Shown here in pieces: positions 15,019 through 20,505 of a stretch of 20,505 nt of DNA. Source of the DNA: Pseudomonadota bacterium (lineage in GTDB: Bacteria; Pseudomonadota; Gammaproteobacteria; Pseudomonadales; Azotimanducaceae); NCBI GenBank assembly GCA_009936895.1, contig JAACDS010000075.1, forward strand, positions 1 through 20,505. The letters are read 5' to 3'. Position 1 is the stretch's first letter, and every line of letters starts with the position of its first letter. Under the pieces are notes generated by a model. It saw only the letters and a program-made list of their open reading frames with translations. It did no database searches and was not told the DNA's origin. Position numbers and translations under genes: made by a program.

Positions 15019-15921
15019 ATGAACAAGGTTCTGCAAGAAATCATCGACCTGCTCGACGTCGAGCCCATTGAAGAAAATCTCTTTCGTGGCCAAAACCACA
15101 ATACCGAGCATGTCTTCGGCGGTCAGGTGCTGGCTCAGGCCTTGGCATCGGCATTTCGAACCGTAAACCCTGAACACAGCCTGCATTCGCTACACAGCTA
15201 TTTTTTGCGCGCAGGGGACTGGACAAGACCCATCCTTTACGAGGTCGACCGCATTCGTGATGGTCGCAGTTTCAGCACCCGCCGGGTGGCAGCCATCCAA
15301 AATGGTCGCACCCTTTTCACGCTGGCCTGTTCTTGGCAAAAAGTCGAAGAAGGGCTCGATCATTCTCTGCCCATGCCGGATGTTCCGCCACCGGAATCAT
15401 TACGAGGAGACTTGGAAACCTACACCGAGCTGGCCCAATCCAAACCCGAGATGGCTCGTTTCATGTTTCGTTTTGAAGCCATCGACTCGCGCGCGGTTGA
15501 ACGCATTACTATGATGGATCGGGGCGAGCATCCGCCCTTCAAACATACGTGGCTAAAATCGCGCGACCCCCTACCCGACAACCCCGAGGTGCATCTGGCG
15601 TTGTTGGCCTATATGTCCGATCTGGACTTTATGTCCACGTCCATGTTGCCCCACGGTCCAATGACCGTTGACGAAAAAGGTGAGCGCACCATTCGAGGTG
15701 CCAGCCTCGATCACGCCATTTGGTTTCATCGTCCGTTCCGGGCGGACGAGTGGCTGCTGTTCGCCAAAGCGTCCCCCAATGCAGGCGGTGCCCGAGGCTT
15801 TGTCAGGGGACATTTTTTCAATCGTGCGGGAGAGATGGTGGCCACGGCGGCCCAGGAATGTCTGATTCGACCGGTGGGCAGCAATCGGCAAGCCATTGAA
15901 GCGGCGCAGAAAATTTCCTGA
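15019..15921 (+). CDS. tesB: Acyl-CoA thioesterase II
   Basis: Double hot-dog thioesterase hydrolysing acyl-CoAs to free fatty acid and CoA in the cytoplasm. The 300 residues align along the length of E. coli TesB (286): HVFGGQVLAQAL (31-42), YFLRAGD, YMSDLDFM, SLDHAIWFHRPF and GFVRGHFFNRAG. Of the E. coli catalytic triad Asp204, Thr228 and Gln278, the matching positions here are Asp201, Ser229 and Gln279; Ser for Thr should still orient the water. ATG 15019 gives the family N-terminus, but no good ribosome site precedes it. It stands alone, divergent from gloB and convergent with the peroxiredoxin gene. With the acyl-CoA genes at the right end it fits an acyl-CoA-using lifestyle. Confidence 0.94.
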   Translation: MNKVLQEIIDLLDVEPIEENLFRGQNHNTEHVFGGQVLAQALASAFRTVNPEHSLHSLHSYFLRAGDWTRPILYEVDRIRDGRSFSTRRVAAIQNGRTLFTLACSWQKVEEGLDHSLPMPDVPPPESLRGDLETYTELAQSKPEMARFMFRFEAIDSRAVERITMMDRGEHPPFKHTWLKSRDPLPDNPEVHLALLAYMSDLDFMSTSMLPHGPMTVDEKGERTIRGASLDHAIWFHRPFRADEWLLFAKASPNAGGARGFVRGHFFNRAGEMVATAAQECLIRPVGSNRQAIEAAQKIS

Positions 15922-15962
15922 CGCCGCATTTGGTAGGACTGTCTGCGGTTAGAGAGAGTTCG

Positions 15963-15981
15963 TCTTAGAGCGCTTCTAAGA
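15963..15981. repeat. Hairpin-forming inverted repeat over the peroxiredoxin stop codon
   Basis: TCTTAGA and TCTAAGA are perfect 7-base arms around a GCGCT loop. The left arm contains the peroxiredoxin stop (TAA on the minus strand, 15967-15965). It lies at the convergent junction with tesB. No T-run follows on either strand. Confidence 0.5.
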
Positions 15982-16444
15982 TCGCTTCGGCTGCACTGAC
16001 TTCCAGCTTACCCGGAGCCTCCACCGCCAGATGTGTCACGGTGCCATCATCGACGATCATCGCGTAACGCTGTGAGCGGGTGCCCAAGCCAAAACCCGAG
16101 CCATCCATTTGTAGGCCAAGCGCTTCGGTAAAATCACCGTTGCCGTCGCCTACCATGACCAGCTCTTCCGCATTCGCGCTTTTGCCCCAGGCATCCATGA
16201 CGAAGGCATCGTTCACGGACAGGCAGACGATACTGTCAACGCCTTTCGCTTTCAGCGCATCAGCTTGCACAACATAGCCGGGCAAGTGGGCCATTGAGTA
16301 GGTTGGCGTAAACGCGCCAGGAACCGCGAACATAGCGACTTTCTTGCCGGCAAATAGATCGTTGGTGGTTACCGGAGTCGGTTTGCCATCTTGCATTGTG
16401 TGCAGGGTTGCCTCGGGCAGCTTTGAGCCTGTTTCAATCGCCAT
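15965..16444 (-). CDS. Prx5/AhpE-like peroxiredoxin with peroxidatic Cys replaced by Tyr
   Basis: A 159-residue thioredoxin-fold protein of the Prx5 (redoxin) family. The active-site loop reads VPGAFTPTYSMAHLPG (41-56); family members have PGAFTPTCS, with that cysteine attacking hydroperoxides. Here residue 49 is Tyr, codon TAC (16300-16298), one base from TGC. The surrounding Pro, Thr, the LPG segment, Cys74 in SIVCLSVNDAF, and the arginine in RSQRYAMIVDDG are kept. As written it cannot work as a normal peroxidase; it may be a non-catalytic or chaperone-like relative, a recent inactivating mutation, or a sequence error. ATG 16444 has AGGA at 16455-16452. It is a single gene downstream of, and on the same strand as, the Nudix gene. 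Confidence 0.88.
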   Translation of the reverse strand: MAIETGSKLPEATLHTMQDGKPTPVTTNDLFAGKKVAMFAVPGAFTPTYSMAHLPGYVVQADALKAKGVDSIVCLSVNDAFVMDAWGKSANAEELVMVGDGNGDFTEALGLQMDGSGFGLGTRSQRYAMIVDDGTVTHLAVEAPGKLEVSAAEAILEAL

Positions 16445-16551
16445 TGTGTTTTCCTGTGGTTGATCGAGTTATCTGTAAATTAGCACGGTGCAGGGGTCTA
16501 TCCACTGCCCCCGTCCAGAGGATTGTGGGCTGTCAGGAAAAGCCGGTCAAC

Positions 16552-17259
16552 TCAGCGCCATGCAAATTGCGGTTGTTCGAAGTGCGCAACCCGAGTGTGC
16601 TGATTCAGCAGGCAAACTTCTCGAAACTGATACAAGATCGCCGCCGTCGGTGCAGCAATGTGGTCGCTACCTACGGGCATGCGCAGTATTGGCGAATCAC
16701 TGGTTGCCGTCTGGGTCAGGCGCGGCGCGTCGGTTCGAGTGAATTCCGTCAACGGTATGCGATGGATGCTGGCCACTTCGTCAGGATTCGCTTCAGTCAT
16801 CAAATTCGCACCACCCCAAATCACCACCGGCGTCATCACGTAGCCCGAGCGCGTGACGAAGTCATCGAGTACCCCCAGAACGCGCTCTTCTGCCAGATCG
16901 ACGCCGACTTCTTCGCGCATTTCACGCAAAGCTGCTTGCACCGGGGTCTCGCCTGCGTCAATGCGCCCACCGGGTAGGGCCCACTGACCGGGATGGCTGC
17001 GCAACCGCTGGGAGCGCCGGGTCAGAATTAAGGCAGGCTCTGCCGACCAACCCTGCGGGTCCGCGATCCCCGGCAAACCGGCTCCGGGGCCAACATCGGT
17101 AATGGTCAGGGCCACCGCCGCCCGGCGCAGTTCCTCGCCCTCTTGCGCCTCGTGCTGGGCGCGCTGAACCGCAAAGTCCGCCAAGAAGGCGGCCACACGA
17201 TCACGCAGTCCGGTACTGCAGTGCCGAAAAGGCTGAGGGTTGTTGCTTAAATCGTTCAA
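16552..17259 (-). CDS. Nudix hydrolase, CoA pyrophosphatase (NudL/NUDT7) type
   Basis: A 235-residue protein with a complete Nudix box from Gly98 to Val120 (G-x5-E104-x7-R112-E113-x2-E116-E117-x-G119), which binds the catalytic metals. Just before it, LTRRSQRLRSHPGQWALPGG fits the UPF0035/CoA-Nudix pattern LLTxR(S/A)x3Rx3Gx3FPGG, with Leu for Phe, so hydrolysis of CoA or acyl-CoA to 3',5'-ADP and (acyl)phosphopantetheine is the best guess. A ~20-residue insertion (DVGPGAGLPGIADPQGWSAE, 55-74) precedes the strand before that motif. The start is TTG 17259, overlapping the manC stop by 4 bases (TTGA); no strong ribosome site is visible, so coupling to manC is likely. The functional link to GDP-mannose synthesis is unclear. 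Confidence 0.85.
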   Translation of the reverse strand: MNDLSNNPQPFRHCSTGLRDRVAAFLADFAVQRAQHEAQEGEELRRAAVALTITDVGPGAGLPGIADPQGWSAEPALILTRRSQRLRSHPGQWALPGGRIDAGETPVQAALREMREEVGVDLAEERVLGVLDDFVTRSGYVMTPVVIWGGANLMTEANPDEVASIHRIPLTEFTRTDAPRLTQTATSDSPILRMPVGSDHIAAPTAAILYQFREVCLLNQHTRVAHFEQPQFAWR

Positions 17260-18653
17260 GAGCGACCGTAATTGTCTGCAATACGGACGATATCGTCCTC
17301 CCCAAGATAGGAGCCCGACTGAACCTCAATGAGCTCAAGCGGTATCTTCCCCGGGTTCTCCAGCGCATGAGTCACCCCGATTGGGATATAGGTTGATTCA
17401 TTCTCCGACAACAAAAACGTCTCATCGCCATTCGTCACTTTGGCGGATCCCGACACGACGACCCAATGCTCGGCCCTGTGATGGTGCAACTGCACGCTCA
17501 GCTTCGCTCCAGGATTTACGGTAATCCGCTTCACTTGATACCGCTCGCCAGCATCGACGGTGTCGTATTTCCCCCAGGGCCGATAAACCTCGCGGTGAAA
17601 GAGCCACTCGCTGCGGGTCTCGTTCATTAAACTTTGTGTGATTTGCTTAACGTCTTGGGCAGCATGCTTGGAAGCGACTAACACCGCGTCCTTTGTGCTG
17701 ACAATCACCAAATCATTGACGCCAATAGCAGCCACAAGCTTATCTTCGCTTCTCACATAAGAATTTTCTGACCCCAACAATTTCGCATCACCGATAACCG
17801 TGTTGCCATCGCCGTCTTTTGGGCTCAAATCCGACAACGAACTCCAAGAGCCTATATCGCTCCAGCCGGCATCCATTGGCACCACGACAGCATCGTTCGT
17901 CTGTTCCATGATGGCGTAGTCAATCGATTCGGACGGGCATTGAGCGAAGGCTGAGCTACCAACCCGCAGGAAGTCCAAATCCCTCCCCTTTGACTGCATT
18001 GCCGCTCGGCACGCGGAAACAATATCCGGCCTGTGGGTCTGTAACTCAGCCAAATAGCGACTTGCCTTGAACATGAACATGCCGCTATTCCAGTAATAAT
18101 CGCCTGAATCAAGATAGTCTTGGGCAAGCGTAAGCGACGGTTTTTCTTTAAAACCGTTGACCCGATACCCGCGGCCTATCTCGTCGCCTCGCTCGATGTA
18201 TCCGTAGCCGGTCTGGGGCTCAGTAGGAACGATGCCAAACGTGACCAATCTTCCCGATTCCGCTAGAGGCAAAGCAGCCACAACGGCGTCGGAAAACGCT
18301 TGATGGTTTTGCACAACGTGGTCTGCCGCCAACACCAGAAGCACCGGGTCTTCCGCTTCTTTTTCCAGTGCGGCCAACGCGATTGTTGGGGCGGTATTTC
18401 GCCCCTCGGGCTCCAAAACAATCGTACTTTGCACATTGATGCCGCGCAGTTGTTCGGCAACAAAGAACCGATGCTCTTCACCGCAGACCGTGATCGAAGA
18501 TTCAATGGGAAGATCGGCAAGCCGCAGAAACGTCGATTGCAGCATCGTTGTCGATTCCAATAGAGGCAGTAACTGTTTTGGGTAACCGGCTCTCGACATC
18601 GGCCACAGCCGACTTCCGGTTCCTCCTGCCATGATCACAGCACAAACACTCAT
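17256..18653 (-). CDS. manC: Mannose-1-phosphate guanylyltransferase / mannose-6-phosphate isomerase
   Basis: Bifunctional type II PMI/GMP enzyme (ManC, CpsB, AlgA) that makes GDP-mannose for surface polysaccharides. The N-terminal nucleotidyltransferase domain has VIMAGGTGSRLWPMSRAGYPKQ (7-27), with the signature glycines, Arg15 and Lys26, then EPEGRNTAP, LVLAADHVV and GFKEKPS. The C-terminal cupin isomerase domain (from about 350) has RPWGKYDTVD, GERYQVKRI and the metal-binding QLHHHRAEHW (388-397), ending with IEVQSGSYLGEDDIVR. At 465 residues it matches the family length (about 470-480). ATG 18653 is the start; the ribosome site is weak. No other sugar-nucleotide or polysaccharide gene lies alongside, which is unusual for ManC. 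The Nudix gene overlaps its end by 4 bases. Confidence 0.96.
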   Translation of the reverse strand: MSVCAVIMAGGTGSRLWPMSRAGYPKQLLPLLESTTMLQSTFLRLADLPIESSITVCGEEHRFFVAEQLRGINVQSTIVLEPEGRNTAPTIALAALEKEAEDPVLLVLAADHVVQNHQAFSDAVVAALPLAESGRLVTFGIVPTEPQTGYGYIERGDEIGRGYRVNGFKEKPSLTLAQDYLDSGDYYWNSGMFMFKASRYLAELQTHRPDIVSACRAAMQSKGRDLDFLRVGSSAFAQCPSESIDYAIMEQTNDAVVVPMDAGWSDIGSWSSLSDLSPKDGDGNTVIGDAKLLGSENSYVRSEDKLVAAIGVNDLVIVSTKDAVLVASKHAAQDVKQITQSLMNETRSEWLFHREVYRPWGKYDTVDAGERYQVKRITVNPGAKLSVQLHHHRAEHWVVVSGSAKVTNGDETFLLSENESTYIPIGVTHALENPGKIPLELIEVQSGSYLGEDDIVRIADNYGRS

Positions 18654-18724
18654 AAATTCGACTTCTGCTGAAAGTCCATCATCCTACGCATTGCATTTAT
18701 CCCTTTCGAGGGAAACTTATTCAT
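18650..18724 (-). CDS. Possible 24-residue leader ORF ahead of manC
   Basis: An ATG at 18724 opens a 24-codon frame (MNKFPSKGINAMRRMM...) whose TGA at 18652-18650 overlaps the manC ATG in an ATGA arrangement. The peptide is basic and methionine-rich. The arrangement would suit translational coupling, and manC itself has a weak ribosome site. The small ORF has no good ribosome site either and I recognise no homologue, so it may be chance within the 108-base gap. Confidence 0.2.
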   Translation of the reverse strand: MNKFPSKGINAMRRMMDFQQKSNL

Positions 18725-18761
18725 CTCACGGCGGTAGCGCAGGCGATCTTTCTTGGCGGAT

Positions 18762-19550
18762 CTATTGGCCACTGAACTGGGGCTTACGCTTGTCCAAGAA
18801 GGCGTGCAGCCCCTCTTGCCCATCTGGACTGCCCACCAACCCGGCAATGGCCCGGGCCTCAAGCTCCATTTGCGACTCCAGACTGTGATCAAAACTGCTG
18901 TCCAACAGCGCTTTGACCTGCCCATAGGCCTGAGTAGGCCCTTGGGCAAGCTTTGCTGCTAGCTTCTGTGCCGCAGGTAGTGCTTCGCCGTCTGCAACCA
19001 CTTGATTCACCACGCCCCAATCGAGCGCTTCTTGGGCATTGAGCACACGATTCGTCAGCATCAACTCTCGAGCACGACGATCACCAATCTTGCGGGGCAT
19101 GTAATAGGTCGAACGGCCGTCCGGGGACAACCCCGCATTGGTGTAGGCCATAGTCATAACCGCACTCTCTGCCGCGATGGCCAGATCCGCCGCCATGAGC
19201 AAGGAAAAGCCTGCACCGGCCGCCGTGCCATTGACCGCTGCAATGACCGGCGCGGCATTCCTCGCCAGCCGGGATAGCGCCAGATGCAGGTCTCCGGTCA
19301 TCTTCATAATTAAGGTACGCGCACCGTCACCGGCGGCAGCAAATTCGCCCAAATCACCACCAGCGCAAAAGACCTTGCCCGCCCCAGTCAGTACCACCGC
19401 CCGGATATCCTGATCGGCGTCGATCTCCAACGCCACCTCGTGCAGCTCGGCGCCCATTGCAGGCGACATGGCGTTCATGTTGTTCGGTCGATTCAATGTA
19501 ATCGTGGCGACGCCAACAGACACGTCAAAATTCAATGTTTGATAATCCAC
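18762..19550 (-). CDS. Enoyl-CoA hydratase/isomerase family protein
   Basis: A 262-residue crotonase-fold protein acting on a CoA thioester. The oxyanion-hole segments are clear: GKVFCAGGDL (58-67) and NGTAAGAGFSL (107-117). The two glutamates of true enoyl-CoA hydratases (rat Glu144 and Glu164) are not conserved: the first position appears to be Ser116 and the second a Tyr near 136. Instead Asp144 in GLSPDGRST sits where PaaG-like isomerases carry a catalytic Asp, so an isomerase or a related reaction is more likely than hydration. The C-terminal helix ends HAFLDKRKPQFSGQ, as usual. GTG 19550 is the start, with AGGAG at 19564-19560. It is divergent from an acyl-CoA dehydrogenase gene, suggesting a shared catabolic pathway. 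Confidence 0.9.
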   Translation of the reverse strand: MDYQTLNFDVSVGVATITLNRPNNMNAMSPAMGAELHEVALEIDADQDIRAVVLTGAGKVFCAGGDLGEFAAAGDGARTLIMKMTGDLHLALSRLARNAAPVIAAVNGTAAGAGFSLLMAADLAIAAESAVMTMAYTNAGLSPDGRSTYYMPRKIGDRRARELMLTNRVLNAQEALDWGVVNQVVADGEALPAAQKLAAKLAQGPTQAYGQVKALLDSSFDHSLESQMELEARAIAGLVGSPDGQEGLHAFLDKRKPQFSGQ

Positions 19551-19699
19551 AGTTCTTTGCTCCTAGACTTTTTATGTGCCCGCCGGCAGAAATTTAACAC
19601 TGTCTCAAAGGTGCTGCTTAACTTGATTTACACAGTCGATTAACATAGGTCATTAATTTGTCATCCGCGATTTCAAGGCACCAACTTTAAGGAACCACT
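19551..19699. promoter_or_regulatory. Divergent promoter region of the acyl-CoA genes
   Basis: A 149-base, AT-richer gap between divergent genes. It contains an inverted repeat ATTAA (19639-19643), 9 bases, TTAAT (19653-19657) and a weak TTTACA (19627-19632), 17 bases, TCATTA match to a plus-strand promoter. I see no PsrA- or FadR-like site by eye. Confidence 0.3.
19690..19694 (+). promoter_or_regulatory. Ribosome binding site of the acyl-CoA dehydrogenase gene
   Basis: AAGGA, 5 bases before ATG 19700, which supports that start. Confidence 0.7.
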
Positions 19700-20505
19700 A
19701 TGGACGTAGATCTGAGCCCAGAGGACTTAGCGTTTCAAGAAGACGTAAGGGATTTTCTTGCAACCAATGCCCACGACCCAAAAAGTGATTACGGTCAGTG
19801 GCGGTTGAATTGGTTCGAACTCGCCAAGGCCAAGGGCGGGTGGGATGTGCCGAAGTGGCCAACCACTTTTGGCGGCCCTGGCTGGACCCCAACCCAACAC
19901 TATATCTGGGAGAAGGAAACCGCGGTTGCACAAACGCCCTGGGATCTGCCCTTTGGCCTGTCAATGCTGGCACCGGTGCTGATGAACTACGGTAACGAAG
20001 AGCAGCAGCAGCGATTTCTGCCCGATATCCGCGCCCGCAGCGTTAATTGGTGCCAGGGCTACTCGGAACCCAATGCAGGCTCTGACCTAGCGAACCTTAA
20101 AACCAAGGCAGAACTGTCTGAGGACGGCACCTACTACACCGTCAACGGCACCAAAATATGGACGACTCTCGCCCACATCGCTGACTGGATTTTTTGTCTG
20201 ACTCGCACCAGCGATACCGGCAAAAAACAAGAAGGCATTACGTTTTTGCTGATACCGATGAAGCAAGAGGGCATTGAAGTAAAACCCATAATTACCCTTG
20301 GCGGCTCGCACAGCGTCAACATGGTGCATCTCACCGACGTCAAGGTGCCAGTAGAAAACAGGGTCGGTGAAGAAGGCAAAGGCTGGGGCTACGCCAAAGG
20401 CCTGCTCGCCCACGAGCGCACTGGCCTTGCCGGCATATCAAAATCTCTTGTCGCTCTGGATCATCTGCGTCTGCAGGCAGGCAGCGTGAAACGCGGCAAC
20501 GCCAC
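19700..20505 (+). CDS. Acyl-CoA dehydrogenase, N-terminal part
   Basis: The first 268 residues of a flavin-dependent acyl-CoA dehydrogenase; the frame is open to the right edge. It starts MDVDLSPEDLAFQEDVRDFL, typical of the N-terminal helical domain. The middle beta domain shows WCQGYSEPNAGSDL (117-130), the first family signature, then VNGTKIWTT, where Trp154 packs on FAD, and later GEEGKGWGYAK, leading into the C-terminal helical domain. The region carrying the catalytic Glu of most subfamilies lies beyond the window. The sequence looks like the large, poorly characterised group of ACADs found with enoyl-CoA hydratases in steroid, terpenoid or branched-chain acid degradation; the substrate cannot be fixed. 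ATG 19700 follows AAGGA. It is divergent from the crotonase-family gene. Confidence 0.93.
   Translation, partial: MDVDLSPEDLAFQEDVRDFLATNAHDPKSDYGQWRLNWFELAKAKGGWDVPKWPTTFGGPGWTPTQHYIWEKETAVAQTPWDLPFGLSMLAPVLMNYGNEEQQQRFLPDIRARSVNWCQGYSEPNAGSDLANLKTKAELSEDGTYYTVNGTKIWTTLAHIADWIFCLTRTSDTGKKQEGITFLLIPMKQEGIEVKPIITLGGSHSVNMVHLTDVKVPVENRVGEEGKGWGYAKGLLAHERTGLAGISKSLVALDHLRLQAGSVKRGNA

Noticed and set aside
14346..15071. 241-codon open frame on the + strand, opposite gloB
   Set aside because: It lies antisense to a gloB gene with every metal ligand intact, and its translation shows no recognisable domain. It is a shadow of biased codon use.

Overview
The window reads as ordinary chromosome from a Gammaproteobacterium, probably a free-living, possibly marine one. 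The lineage call rests on protein character: bacterial-type AsnS and CysS, a stand-alone HisI, TesB, GloB, a ManC/AlgA-type bifunctional enzyme and acyl-CoA degradation genes. By eye the base composition is moderately GC-rich and even throughout. There are no rRNA or tRNA genes, insertion sequences, phage genes or CRISPR arrays. It holds 18 confident protein genes, two of them cut by the window edges, and gene-free gaps never exceed about 235 bases.

Region 1 (1-10948, all + strand) is a tight nine-gene run: the 3' end of a FemAB-like/DUF482 acyltransferase, asnS, a two-gene ABC exporter (MdlA/MdlB type), lipA, an M17 leucyl aminopeptidase, hisI, cysS and a degenerate FAD-monooxygenase-like protein. 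Gaps from asnS onward run from an 8-base overlap to about 50 bases, so much of it could be co-transcribed. The genes share housekeeping roles (tRNA charging, cofactor and amino-acid metabolism, peptide turnover) rather than one pathway.

Region 2 (10967-12489) has an HNH nuclease gene (-) and a SPOR-domain lipoprotein gene (+) facing away from each other. Their 233-base intergenic region contains interleaved inverted repeats and a 12-base palindrome inside a candidate promoter.

Region 3 (12527-14870, -) is a compact gloB > rarD-like > glutathione S-transferase operon in which each gene overlaps the next by 4 bases. gloB and the GST share a glutathione theme. A clean inverted repeat lies between gloB and the divergent tesB (15019-15921, +).

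Region 4 (15965-18653, -) has a Prx5-type peroxiredoxin whose peroxidatic cysteine is a tyrosine, then a CoA-type Nudix hydrolase translationally coupled to manC. Region 5 (18762-20505) has an enoyl-CoA hydratase/isomerase family gene (-) divergent from an acyl-CoA dehydrogenase gene (+) that runs off the right edge. Together with tesB they point to acyl-CoA catabolism.

I did not find a clearly new multi-gene system. The best leads are the peroxiredoxin Cys-to-Tyr change, the FAD-like protein without a normal dinucleotide-binding loop, the asymmetric ATP sites of the ABC pair, and the structured intergenic DNA at 11582-11641, 11728-11739 and 14892-14911. Two convergent junctions also carry stop-codon hairpins that lack U-tracts.
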